Shown here: piece after piece, positions 51,989 through 60,453 of the stretch | Layout of the letters: each line of letters begins with the position of its first letter | Numbering within the stretch: position 1 is the stretch's first letter | Assembly (NCBI RefSeq): GCF_000975055.1 | Contig: NZ_BBRB01000001.1 | Location: forward strand, 875,751 to 939,750 | Length of the DNA: 64,000 nt | Direction of reading: 5' to 3' | Origin: Demequina sediminicola | GTDB lineage: Bacteria > Actinomycetota > Actinomycetes > Actinomycetales > Demequinaceae | Notes under the pieces: generated by a model | What the model saw: the letters and a program-made list of their open reading frames with translations, nothing else | Databases searched by the model: none | Told to the model about the DNA's origin: nothing | Made by a program: the position numbers and the translations under genes

Positions 51989-52050
51989 CGCCAAATGGCT
52001 CCATTTCGCTGTCTTGAGCGCTCAAAACAGCGAAATGGAGCCATTTGGCG
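51989..52050. repeat. 62-bp palindromic element, copy 4 (closed, near perfect)
   Basis: Two 31-bp arms with no loop (centre TTGAGCGCTCAA), 30 of 31 positions paired. It lies 6 bp after the AGE-family gene and 22 bp from the convergent quinone oxidoreductase stop, where it could serve as a two-way terminator. Confidence 0.9.
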
Positions 52051-52072
52051 TGTCTGGTGGGTCGGTAGAGGC

Positions 52073-53038
52073 TCAGGACGGGGACAGAATGAGTTTGCCA
52101 AAAACCCCACCGGCGCGCAGTGCGTCGTGCGCCGCCTGGGCCTCCGCCAAGGGGTAGCTGCCGTGGATGACCGGACGTACGGCGTCAGGAACCAGTGGAA
52201 TGATGTCGCGCGCGACGCCAGCCACGATCGCTGCCTTCTGCTCATGAGGCCGGGCTCGTAGCGTTGTTCCGACAATCCGGGCACGCTTGGTCAACAGGAC
52301 ACCCAAATCCAGTTCGGCGCGCGATCCCTTCTGCATCCCAATGACCACCAGAGTGCCCTCAGTCCGCAAAGCCGCGAGGTTGTCTGCCAGGTACGCCGCC
52401 CCCACGACGTCAAGAATCACATCCGCTCCGCCAAGGTCTCGCACCGCTTCGCTGAAGTTGCCGTCGCGATAGTCCCACGCGGCATCGGCCCCCAGCGCCT
52501 CACACCGTGCCGCCCGTTCCGGGCCTCCGGCCGTCGCGAGGACTCGCATCCCCATCGCGTGAGCCCATTGAATTGCGAACGACCCCACTCCTCCGGATCC
52601 TCCGTGGACCACCAATGTTTGCCCGGCCACGGCATCGGCCGCATCAAAGTTGGACCACACGGTGCATGCGGCTTCCATGAATCCTGCAGCCTCGCTCATG
52701 GTGAGGCCCTCGGGCACCGGGAGCGCAAGATCCTCGTGGACGGAGGCGCGTTCGGCGTAGCCGCCGCCTGCCAGCAACGCCATGACACGGTCGCCGGGCC
52801 GATGCCGGCTTACGTTGGAGCCCACCTCCACGACCGTGCCGCTCACCTCGAGGCCAGGCCAGGAAGGTGTCCCGGGTGGTGAGGGGTAGTGGCCTGCGAC
52901 TTGAAGGAGGTCGGCACGGTTGATACCGGCACCTTCGACGCTGATCAGGATGTCATGGTCTGCCACAGCCGGATCGGGGGCGTTATCCACAATCAGACTC
53001 GGCTTTTGCGTTCCTACGGTCGGAGTGGAAATAATCAC
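52073..53038 (-). CDS. NADPH:quinone oxidoreductase / zinc-less MDR family
   Basis: 321 residues. MDR fold: GAGINRADLLQVAGHYPSPP, WPGLEVSGTVVEVGSNVSRH, RPGDRVMALLAGGGYAERA, then the Rossmann segment TLVVHGGSGGVGSFAIQWAH and DVILDVVGAAYLADNLAALR. There are no structural zinc cysteines. The PGTPSWPGLEVSG and MEAACTVWSNFD segments resemble the PIG3/TP53I3-type quinone reductases. It would reduce quinones using NADPH in the cytoplasm. It shares a 181-bp divergent region with the conservon. Confidence 0.92.
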   Translation of the reverse strand: MIISTPTVGTQKPSLIVDNAPDPAVADHDILISVEGAGINRADLLQVAGHYPSPPGTPSWPGLEVSGTVVEVGSNVSRHRPGDRVMALLAGGGYAERASVHEDLALPVPEGLTMSEAAGFMEAACTVWSNFDAADAVAGQTLVVHGGSGGVGSFAIQWAHAMGMRVLATAGGPERAARCEALGADAAWDYRDGNFSEAVRDLGGADVILDVVGAAYLADNLAALRTEGTLVVIGMQKGSRAELDLGVLLTKRARIVGTTLRARPHEQKAAIVAGVARDIIPLVPDAVRPVIHGSYPLAEAQAAHDALRAGGVFGKLILSPS

Positions 53039-53219
53039 ATCGAGTCCCTTAGGCTTCGTGTCGCCTGCGTACCGTTATAACGTGTCACAGCATAGATGAG
53101 CATGGAGTTCTTCAAGGTTCTTGGCGGACGCGCCGATAACGAGGAGAGCTGGAACGGCAGCGACGTCGTTCTGGCCGTTTGCTTCAGCAAATGACGATGG
53201 CTCGTGAGGGTGAGGATTT
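53039..53219. promoter_or_regulatory. Divergent promoter region of quinone oxidoreductase and conservon
   Basis: Contains the palindrome CGTTATAACG (53073-53082), overlapping TAACGT (53078-53083) on the plus strand, a candidate -10. A short open frame occupies 53096-53194. GTGAGGA precedes the cvnA-like start at 53220. Confidence 0.45.
53096..53194 (+). CDS. Candidate 32-residue small protein upstream of the conservon
   Basis: Opens ATG-AGC-ATG and encodes MSMEFFKVLGGRADNEESWN and ends CFSK. About three-quarters of third codon positions are G or C, as in real genes here. No Shine-Dalgarno is obvious, but the likely transcript start is only a few bases upstream. It ends 25 bp before the sensor kinase start. 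It could be a leader peptide or a true small protein; evidence is limited to codon composition and position. Confidence 0.35.
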   Translation: MSMEFFKVLGGRADNEESWNGSDVVLAVCFSK

Positions 53220-56200
53220 ATGCTCGACAGACTGGGTATTCGCGGCAAAGTGCTCGCGGTTGTTGCCGTGCCTATTCTGGTGCTGGTCCTTGCTGCCGGT
53301 TTCATTGTGGCCCAGGCCGCACAGTCATCATCTGAAGCCAGTGACGCTGAGCGCGTGCTGGATGTTCTTGCTGACATTCAGACGGCGCAGTCCGATTTCC
53401 AGGATGAACGTTGGGAAGCCACTAACTTTGTGAGCTCCGTTCAGGATGGCCAGGACAAGCGGGAGGCTGCCGAGGAAAGCACGGACGCCGCGCTGGTCGA
53501 CATCGATGCTGGCATTGCTGAGATCCCCGAGGACGAGTTCGGCGAGTATGAAGGTCCGAGCCCTGAGGACGTCCGCGCGACGCTCGATGCCGCGATTGGC
53601 CGTAGCCCCGGTGGCAGTTACATGCAGTCCGCGCGCGCCGTCACCATCGGTGTGCCCACGGAGGAATCCGGCGGCTGGGTAGTGTTCCCGTCAGAAGAGG
53701 ACACTGCAGCGATGCAGACGAGCTACGAGAACGCGGCATCGGCCGTTGACGACCTCGCTGACACGCTTCCTGATTCCTACGGCCTTGATGTTCCGCTGGC
53801 CGCCCTGGCCTTCCGTTTGAACAACGAGTCGACCCTCGCGATGGCCCTCTTCACCGAGCCACGGACCTACCAAGAGGACTATCAAACTGCAGCGGCTGCC
53901 ACCAATGCGTCTGTGGCGAACCTCGATCTTTCGACTGACTTCCTTCAGGTCAACGCGGATAACGACGGTGCCATTGAGATCTTGGCTGAGGCCGAGACAG
54001 CCCTCGAGTCGCTGCCTCAGATCCGTAGCGGTGTGGCGAGCGCAACCGCCAACCTCGCCGTGATTACCAACTTCTACACCAGCGTCATCGACGCGACGGT
54101 GCGAAGCTCGTCTGTGGTGGCTGTCACCATGGGTGACCCGGACCTGGTCCAGGGTCTGCAGGGCTTTGGAAACCTCGACTCCCTCGTGGAGGCGATGAAG
54201 TACGAGGAAACTATCACCCAGTCTCTGATCCGTGCCGGTACCTTCGCCCCTGGTGAAGAAGCCCAGGCACGTACCATGACGACCCGCACCGACCTGGCGC
54301 TTGCCGCTGCTCAGGCCTCGTCCGAATCCATCCCCGGCGCACCTGAGGTCCCCGGCTACGGGGCATCGGCCGCGGACAATGACGGCACCGCTGACTCGTT
54401 TGTGTCAGTCCGAACCCAGGTACTGACTGGTTTGGACGCATCGCTGATTGGTCAGCGTGACGCTGACTGGCCGGCTCAGGTGGACGCGGAGCTCGCGGTC
54501 TACGAGGGTCAGATGACCCAGATGTGGAACTACGTCGAGGATGAGGCCGCATCAGCCCGTCAGGGAGCGTTGGTGCAGACGATTGTGACCGCCCTGGTCG
54601 CTATCGCGGTCATCGTGCTGTCCCTCGTGCTCGCACTCCTGATCGCTCGCCGTATTGTTGGCCCGCTTCGCCGCCTGACCACGACGGCCGACGCCGTGAA
54701 GACAGAGCTTCCACGTCTGGTGGAGCGCGTCGCTATCCCTGGTGAAGAAGTCGATGTCTCCGAAGTGCAGATCCCGGTGGAGTCGAAGGACGAGATCGGC
54801 CGCCTGGCAGAGTCGTTCAACGAGGTCAACGCGACCACGCTGAGCATCGCAGCCGAGCAGGCCGCTCTGCGTGGCTCGATCTCCGAGATGTTCGTCAACG
54901 TCGCCCGTCGTGACCAGGTGCTGCTCAACCGCCAGCTGTCCTCGATCGATGACATGGAGCGCACCGAGGACGATCCAGACACGCTCACCAAGCTCTTCGC
55001 GCTTGACCACCTGGCAACCCGGATGCGTCGTAACTCGGAGTCGCTCCTGGTGCTTGCCGGTATCGACACCGGTCGTCGCCTCCGTCGCCCCATGCCGCTG
55101 TCCGACGTGGTGCGTACCGCGTCGTCGGAGATCGAGCTGTACGAGCGTGTGGAACTTGACCTGCACGAGGACCCCGCAATGTTGGGTCACGCAGCGTTGA
55201 CCACTGCTCACCTCTTCGCTGAGTTGCTGGAGAACGCCACGGTGTTCTCGGACCCCGGCTCCCCCGTCACCGTGCGCACCATGCGCCGTGGCGATGACTT
55301 CTCGGTAGAGATCATCGACAACGGTATTGGTATGACCGAGTCGGAGACGGCCGATGCCAACGCACGTGTCGACTCGACCGCCGCATCGGAGATCCTGGGT
55401 GCTCAGCGCCTGGGTCTGTTCGTGGTCGGCCGTATTGCTCGCCGAGTGGGTGCGACCGTGTCCATTGCATCCCGCGAGGGTCAGGGAACTGTCGCGACCG
55501 TCTTGCTGCCGGCGACGCTGTTCGCGGAGGCATCGAGCGACAACGCCTTCGACGGCGGTATGAGTGCGCCCACCGCTACCGAGCCTCAGTCGATGGCGGC
55601 GCCCTCTGCCCAGGCAGCTCCGGCAGCTATCGGTGGTACGTATGCTCCGGCCGCTGTGGAGCCCGGTGTAAGCCTCTCCGGCCGTGGCGAGGACCGTCCC
55701 GCTGAAGGTGCTTTGCCTGGCCGCGGCACGCCCGTAACCGCGGATAGCAACTCCATTGATGCGCTGATTGCAGCTGATGCTGCTGACGCCCCGTTTGCTG
55801 AGGCCACCAACCCTGAGGCGCTCACAGACGGCGCCACTGAGGGTGGCCTTCCTGCTCGTCGCCGGCGTCCCGATGTTTCTGCAGCCGATGCCGAACGCGA
55901 ACGCAAGAGCGTGGTGGGTCTGCCGGCCCGAGCAACTCCGGAACAGCTCTCCGCTCTTGCGGCCGAATCGAACAACGCGTTCGCCCCTGCGGTCGCTGCA
56001 GGCGAGATCTCGCCTCAGTCGGTTGATGAGCGCGCGTCGATGTTCCGTGGATTCCGTTCACGCCGCGAGAACGAAGAGCAGCAACAGCAGGCATCAGCAC
56101 TGCCCACGCGTTCCCGTGCGCAGTCACCTGATTCTGTCGAGATCCCCGGCTTTGCTCCCTCATCGCCAGAGTTTGATGACGCACAGAAATCCGATGACTC

Positions 56201-58322
56201 CCAGCATGTGGACGAGCAGACGTTCGAGGCTCCGAGTGCCGCTGCACCGGCTCCCGAGCATGACGGTGGCCTTGGCGGCCCAGCATTGGCTGGTGCGGCC
56301 GGTGCTGCCGCGTTTGGTACCGCGGCGTTCTTCGGTGCACGTGACCGCGCGCCGGAATCCTCACAGAGTGCCGTAGGCGCCGATGCCGGTGAATCGGTCC
56401 CGAGCGTGCCCGAACAGGGGTCTGCTCCCGAAGCGCCCGCGACTCCAGCAGCCGCGGAGCCAGAGCCTGCTCCGCGTTACGAACTCGAGCCTGACAACGA
56501 GGCCGGTGTTGCAGGGTTCCGGATGCCTAAGTTCGACTCGGTGCAGTCCGCCGTGTCGACACTGTCCGGGCCCTCCGTGTACTCCGCGCCGTCGGCATAC
56601 TCGGCACCCAGCGCACACTCCGCTCCGGCCGCGGCGTCCGAGCCCATTGACCTGGCTGATGAGAGCGCGCCGTACATGCCGGCCTTCTTGTCGGACGACG
56701 AGTCTGAGCAGCCTGAGGCCGCGGCAGCGTCCCGAGAGGCACCTGCTGCACTTTCAGCGCCTACCGTCCATGCTGCTCGTGCGCCTGAGGCAACTCCCAG
56801 CGCTCCAGAGTTTGTGGCGAACGCCCCGGAGATCGAGGAGCAGGTTCCGGCCGCTGAGCCAGGTGTGATCAACTCGCCTGATGAGCCATTCCTGATTCCT
56901 TCATTGGAGGATGACGAGGACTCCGCTTCAGAACAGTTCGACGAAGCACCTGTGACTCAGACTCCGTTCCGTCCCAGCGAGAACCCGTTTGCGCCCGTCT
57001 TCGGCGGCCCGTCGGCTCAGCCCGCCTCAGGCGACTCTGCACCGCAGCAGCCGTTTGCGGAGGAACAGCCCGAGGTCCAGCACGTCGACGAACAGCCGCA
57101 GTACGCGGGATACAACGACGGTGGAGCACCGCACTTTGGTGCTCCCGCCGACGAGCCCGCGGTGGAAACCCCGTTCGCCGCACAGCCGTGGAACAACTCT
57201 GCACCGGTGGACGATGCACCGAGCCCGCACAGCAACGCTGGCTACAGCAACAACGACTACGACAGCGCGGCACCTCAGTTCGAGAGCGCACCGGCAGCGG
57301 CAAGCCCGTGGGCGACCGCCCCGGTCGCATCACAGCCGGAGCCAGTCTCGGCAGCATCTGCGGACTCACCGCAACTTGACGCCCTGATTCAGAGCGCCGT
57401 TGAAGATGACCACAAGCCCGGATTCTTCTCGCGGCTCTTTGGTCGGGGACACCGTGATGAGGTCGAGACGCCAGCTCCGTCATCGGCGCCGCATGCGGCG
57501 TCGACGAGCGGCGTGTCTTTCAACCCGGTTGCCCCCGCGCCTCACTCATCAGAGTCTGCACCGTCCGCTCCGAGCGCGCCCTTTGCCGAGCCTGAAAACG
57601 CGGCCCCGGCTCGAGCATCGTTCCTGCCGGACAGCGCATTCAAGCCTCAGGCGGAGCCTGAGCCAGAGCCGGCTCCCGCAACGCAAGCGCCGCAGAGTAA
57701 CGATGGTTGGGCGCCACAGCAGGCCGCACCCGCTGCCGCTCCGATGGCGTTCGAGCCGGTAGCGCAGCAGCCCGTCGCTGAAGAGCCCGCGCCGGCACAG
57801 CCTGCCGCCGCCCCTGAGCCGTTCACTCCAGCTCCGCAGTCCTTTGCCCCCGCGGCGCAGGAATTTGAACCAGAGCACGAGTGGAATGCTCAGCGCCAGA
57901 CGGCGTTCACGCCGGACGATCTTGCTCGCCCGACTGGCTGGGAAACTGCTGGCCAGAGTGCGATTCAGGCGGCCGCTCCCGAGCGGACCGGTGAATACCA
58001 GCCCATCATCCAGCCCGAGCCGTTGCCTGACGACGAACCGGACATGACGAGTGCTGTGTTCTCAGAACTTTCATCCTTGGCCTCCGAGCGGCCTAAGGTT
58101 GAGAAGACGCGTGCGGGACTGCAGAAGCGCCGCGGAACGGATGCGCCTCCTGTGGAGGTCAAGCCGCTGGATCAGGAGCCTTCTGCGCAGGTGCAGCCTG
58201 CGGAGCGGGATGCTGATGCGGTTCGCAGTCGATTCAGTTCCTTCTACTCTGGCACTCAGCGCGCCCGCTCAGACGTTGAAGCTTTGGAGCAGGGAAATGC
58301 CGATCAGCAGGGTCGGGAGTAA
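53220..58322 (+). CDS. Conservon sensor histidine kinase-like protein (CvnA-like) with giant disordered tail
   Basis: 1700 residues, ATG preceded by GTGAGGA. Helix 1 at residues ~9-31 (VLAVVAVPILVLVLAAGFIV). A ~410-residue extracytoplasmic helical sensor (nitrate/nitrite-sensing NIT type) follows. Helix 2 is near 450-475, then HAMP, a DHp-like helix pair (VNVARRDQVLLNRQLSSIDD, near 557) and a HATPase (LFAELLENATVFSDPGS, DNGIGMT, LGLFVVGRIARRVGA; 658-767). The remaining ~930 residues are acidic Pro/Ala/Ser-rich and disordered, with a hydrophobic Ala/Gly/Phe patch near 1021 and YSAPSA repeats (about 56571-56640). In Streptomyces, CvnA acts with CvnB, C and D, and all three follow here. The tail is far longer than usual. 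Confidence 0.92.
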   Translation: MLDRLGIRGKVLAVVAVPILVLVLAAGFIVAQAAQSSSEASDAERVLDVLADIQTAQSDFQDERWEATNFVSSVQDGQDKREAAEESTDAALVDIDAGIAEIPEDEFGEYEGPSPEDVRATLDAAIGRSPGGSYMQSARAVTIGVPTEESGGWVVFPSEEDTAAMQTSYENAASAVDDLADTLPDSYGLDVPLAALAFRLNNESTLAMALFTEPRTYQEDYQTAAAATNASVANLDLSTDFLQVNADNDGAIEILAEAETALESLPQIRSGVASATANLAVITNFYTSVIDATVRSSSVVAVTMGDPDLVQGLQGFGNLDSLVEAMKYEETITQSLIRAGTFAPGEEAQARTMTTRTDLALAAAQASSESIPGAPEVPGYGASAADNDGTADSFVSVRTQVLTGLDASLIGQRDADWPAQVDAELAVYEGQMTQMWNYVEDEAASARQGALVQTIVTALVAIAVIVLSLVLALLIARRIVGPLRRLTTTADAVKTELPRLVERVAIPGEEVDVSEVQIPVESKDEIGRLAESFNEVNATTLSIAAEQAALRGSISEMFVNVARRDQVLLNRQLSSIDDMERTEDDPDTLTKLFALDHLATRMRRNSESLLVLAGIDTGRRLRRPMPLSDVVRTASSEIELYERVELDLHEDPAMLGHAALTTAHLFAELLENATVFSDPGSPVTVRTMRRGDDFSVEIIDNGIGMTESETADANARVDSTAASEILGAQRLGLFVVGRIARRVGATVSIASREGQGTVATVLLPATLFAEASSDNAFDGGMSAPTATEPQSMAAPSAQAAPAAIGGTYAPAAVEPGVSLSGRGEDRPAEGALPGRGTPVTADSNSIDALIAADAADAPFAEATNPEALTDGATEGGLPARRRRPDVSAADAERERKSVVGLPARATPEQLSALAAESNNAFAPAVAAGEISPQSVDERASMFRGFRSRRENEEQQQQASALPTRSRAQSPDSVEIPGFAPSSPEFDDAQKSDDSQHVDEQTFEAPSAAAPAPEHDGGLGGPALAGAAGAAAFGTAAFFGARDRAPESSQSAVGADAGESVPSVPEQGSAPEAPATPAAAEPEPAPRYELEPDNEAGVAGFRMPKFDSVQSAVSTLSGPSVYSAPSAYSAPSAHSAPAAASEPIDLADESAPYMPAFLSDDESEQPEAAAASREAPAALSAPTVHAARAPEATPSAPEFVANAPEIEEQVPAAEPGVINSPDEPFLIPSLEDDEDSASEQFDEAPVTQTPFRPSENPFAPVFGGPSAQPASGDSAPQQPFAEEQPEVQHVDEQPQYAGYNDGGAPHFGAPADEPAVETPFAAQPWNNSAPVDDAPSPHSNAGYSNNDYDSAAPQFESAPAAASPWATAPVASQPEPVSAASADSPQLDALIQSAVEDDHKPGFFSRLFGRGHRDEVETPAPSSAPHAASTSGVSFNPVAPAPHSSESAPSAPSAPFAEPENAAPARASFLPDSAFKPQAEPEPEPAPATQAPQSNDGWAPQQAAPAAAPMAFEPVAQQPVAEEPAPAQPAAAPEPFTPAPQSFAPAAQEFEPEHEWNAQRQTAFTPDDLARPTGWETAGQSAIQAAAPERTGEYQPIIQPEPLPDDEPDMTSAVFSELSSLASERPKVEKTRAGLQKRRGTDAPPVEVKPLDQEPSAQVQPAERDADAVRSRFSSFYSGTQRARSDVEALEQGNADQQGRE

Positions 58323-58394
58323 ATGCTCATGCACAATGACACATACCTACACGTGCTTCCTCAGGGGAGCAGCAACCTCAAGGAGGACCAGTGA
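58323..58394 (+). CDS. Candidate 23-residue small ORF between cvnA-like and cvnB-like genes
   Basis: Starts directly after the previous stop (TAA-ATG) and ends in the TGA overlapping the next GTG start (GTGA). It encodes MLMHNDTYLHVLPQGSSNLK plus EDQ. Translation through it would couple the sensor and roadblock genes. Its own AAGGAGG serves the next gene. No independent evidence that it is translated. Confidence 0.3.
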   Translation: MLMHNDTYLHVLPQGSSNLKEDQ

Positions 58395-58831
58395 CCGAGT
58401 TGAGTACTGAGGCCACAAACTTCGGATGGCTCTTGGACAACTTCGTCCAGACGGTTCCGGGGACCCGCCACACGCTCGTCGTCAGCGCCGACGGCCTGTT
58501 GATGGCTATGTCGAAGAACCTGGACCGCACGGGTGGCGACACGCTCGCCGCTGTGGTGTCTGGCATGGCTAGCCTGACCCGCGGTGCTGCCCGCCAGCTC
58601 CGTGCCGGTGAGGTGCGCCAGTCGATCATTGAGATGGACGAACTCTTCTTGTTCCTCATGAGTGTCTCCAACGGATCGGTGTTGGCGGTTGCCGCTGACT
58701 CGACCTGTGATGTGGGCCTCGTGGGTTACGAGATGACGCTGCTGGTGTCGCGTACTGAGAACGCGCTCACGCCGCAGCTCATCACCGAAATGCGGCAGAA
58801 CCTGCCCACTGATGGCGAGATGCGCGCCTAG
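58391..58831 (+). CDS. Roadblock/LC7 protein of the conservon (CvnB-like)
   Basis: 146 residues, GTG start with AAGGAGG five bases upstream. Roadblock/LC7 fold: FGWLLDNFVQTVPGTRHTLV, VVSADGLLMAMSKNLDRTGG, and QSIIEMDELFLFLMSVSNGS. In conservons this protein binds the sensor and the GTPase and regulates nucleotide turnover. It is cytoplasmic. DUF742 follows after 11 bp. The family is certain, and the precise partners follow from gene order. Confidence 0.94.
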   Translation: MTELSTEATNFGWLLDNFVQTVPGTRHTLVVSADGLLMAMSKNLDRTGGDTLAAVVSGMASLTRGAARQLRAGEVRQSIIEMDELFLFLMSVSNGSVLAVAADSTCDVGLVGYEMTLLVSRTENALTPQLITEMRQNLPTDGEMRA

Positions 58832-58842
58832 GGAGAACCCCC

Positions 58843-59229
58843 ATGACTGACCACTCTTACGAAGAAGAGGCCTACACGGTCCGGCCGTATGCCGTGACCG
58901 GTGGGCGGGTCAGCGCTGCAAGCAAGGACCTTCCTATGGAGGCCCTGGTCGAAGCGCGCTCAAATGTACAGACTTTGAGGGGCCTGACCCCCGAAAAGAA
59001 AACGATCCTGCAGCTTGCTGCGGGTCAATATCAATCCATCGCTGAGCTCTCTGCTCACACCCGGCTCCCGCTGGGTGTGGTGCGCGTCTTGGTGACGGAT
59101 CTTTCTACCGACCAATACCTTGTGATTCACACAGGCGGCACCGCGGACGACAAGTCAACTCACGACGAGTCCGGTGGTCTGTCGCTCAGTCTTCTGGAGA
59201 GTGTCCTTGATGGCATCGCAGCCCTCTGA
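58843..59229 (+). CDS. DUF742 protein of the conservon (CvnC-like)
   Basis: 128 residues, ATG with GGGAG upstream. DUF742 pattern: N-terminal VRPYAVTGGRVSAASKDLPM, then a winged-helix-like core (KKTILQLAAGQYQSIAELSA, HTRLPLGVVRVLVTDL). It links roadblock and GTPase proteins in conservons, and possible DNA binding is unproven. The end overlaps the GTPase start by 20 bp. Confidence 0.93.
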   Translation: MTDHSYEEEAYTVRPYAVTGGRVSAASKDLPMEALVEARSNVQTLRGLTPEKKTILQLAAGQYQSIAELSAHTRLPLGVVRVLVTDLSTDQYLVIHTGGTADDKSTHDESGGLSLSLLESVLDGIAAL

Positions 59230-59812
59230 CGCCGCCGTGGCGCCCAGCGCTCCGCACGTGGCCCCTACCGTTGTCAAGATCGTCATTGCCGGCGGTTTCG
59301 CGGTAGGCAAGACGACCTTTATCGGATCTATCTCTGACATTGACCCCCTCAACACTGAGGCGGCAATGACGGAGAAGTCCATTGGCGTCGACGATGCCGG
59401 TGGCGTGAGTGATCGCAAAACGACCACGACGGTCGCCATGGACTTTGGCCGCATCGCGCTGCCGGGTTCACTGTGGCTGTACCTGTTCGGAACCCCCGGC
59501 CAGGACCGCTTCCTGTTCATGTGGGATGACCTCGTGCGTGGTGCCATTGGTGCTGTGGTGTTGGTCGACACTGAGCGCCTCGAACAGTGCTTCCCTGCTG
59601 TCGACTACTTCGAGGGTCGCGGTGTGCCGTTCATCGTCTGCGTGAACTGCTTCGATGGCGTTGCTCGCCACAAGTTGGAGGACGTGCGCGAGGCTCTTGG
59701 CATTCCTGACGAAGTTCCCATTATGTACACCGATGCTCGTGAGAAGTCTGCAACGAAGCAGGCCTTGATCGCAGTGGTGCAACTCGCGATGCGGCAGCTC
59801 AGCAAGAGCTGA
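59210..59812 (+). CDS. Small Ras-like GTPase of the conservon (CvnD-like)
   Basis: 200 residues from ATG 59210 (MASQPSDAAV), with GGAG 13-16 bp upstream. G1 P-loop IVIAGGFAVGKTTFIGSISD, switch region TTTTVAMDFGRI, G3 LFGTPGQDRFLFMWDD, and G4-like VNCFDGVAR in place of the usual NKxD. It is the ATP/GTP-binding output of the conservon, switching downstream targets such as a cytochrome P450 in some Streptomyces conservons; no such gene follows here. The start overlaps DUF742. Confidence 0.94.
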   Translation: MASQPSDAAVAPSAPHVAPTVVKIVIAGGFAVGKTTFIGSISDIDPLNTEAAMTEKSIGVDDAGGVSDRKTTTTVAMDFGRIALPGSLWLYLFGTPGQDRFLFMWDDLVRGAIGAVVLVDTERLEQCFPAVDYFEGRGVPFIVCVNCFDGVARHKLEDVREALGIPDEVPIMYTDAREKSATKQALIAVVQLAMRQLSKS

Positions 59813-59869
59813 CCATAGGCGGCCGGTGCGTGCGCAATGGCGCGTGCGCATCGGCATATCCGACAGGGC

Positions 59870-59875
59870 TATCCT
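59870..59875 (+). promoter_or_regulatory. -10 box of leaderless PIN gene
   Basis: TATCCT, then 6 nt, then GTG 59882. Confidence 0.5.
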
Positions 59876-59881
59876 TGCAAG

Positions 59882-60313
59882 GTGATCTATCTCGACGGTT
59901 CTGCGCTATGCCGGTTTTTGCCGGGCGTGCGGTACTTTGACGAGTTTGCTGAGTGGGTGTTGCCGCGACTCGATCAGGTCGCGACTACTCAGTTGGGGTT
60001 GACGGAGGTCCGTCAGACTGCGGAACTGTATCCCCGCGAGGAAAAGGGCCGCGCCTTCGAGGTGGTGGAGCAGATTCGCCAGAAGGTTCCCGTGCTGAGG
60101 TTCTCAGATCAGAATGTGGGGATCTCCACACATGCGTCTTCGGTATTGCGGCCGTTTGCTGCGTTACACCTGGGTGCGGCGGTAGCGAACCCGCATATTG
60201 ACCGCATCGCCACCTATGATGCAGACCTTGCGACGGTGGCTTTGATCTATGAATTGACTGTCGTTTCGCCAGGTATGCCTCCGGGCTGGCACAATGGCAC
60301 CGCTAGGGCGTGA
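59882..60313 (+). CDS. PIN-domain ribonuclease-like protein
   Basis: 143 residues from GTG 59882, chosen because the PIN fold begins immediately (VIYLDGSALCRFLPGVRYF) and a -10 box is spaced correctly. Acidic residues: Asp in YLDGSAL, Glu in LGLTEVRQTAEL, and Asp residues in IDRIATYDADLATVA. The layout matches VapC-type PIN domains. No antitoxin-like ORF precedes it, so it is an orphan or a non-toxin PIN protein. Its 3' end is 11 bp from the first tRNA-Ser gene. It may cleave RNA, but the target is unknown. Confidence 0.8.
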   Translation: MIYLDGSALCRFLPGVRYFDEFAEWVLPRLDQVATTQLGLTEVRQTAELYPREEKGRAFEVVEQIRQKVPVLRFSDQNVGISTHASSVLRPFAALHLGAAVANPHIDRIATYDADLATVALIYELTVVSPGMPPGWHNGTARA

Positions 60314-60324
60314 GTTCTGGCATT

Positions 60325-60413
60325 GGAGAGTTGACCGAGTGGCCGAAGGTGACGGTCTTGAAAACCGTTGAGGCGTTTTAGCGTCTCCGTGGGTTCGAAT
60401 CCCACACTCTCCG
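60325..60413 (+). tRNA. tRNA-Ser(UGA)
   Basis: GGAGAGT pairs with ACTCTCC at the ends; D-arm, long variable arm and T-arm (GGTTCGAATCC) present; anticodon loop CTTGAAA gives UGA. The CCA end is not encoded. Length 89, typical of class II tRNAs. Closely preceded by the PIN gene. Confidence 0.96.
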
Positions 60414-60453
60414 CGGAAGTGAGTGGGTCAGGTGTGACGCACCACGTCGCGAG

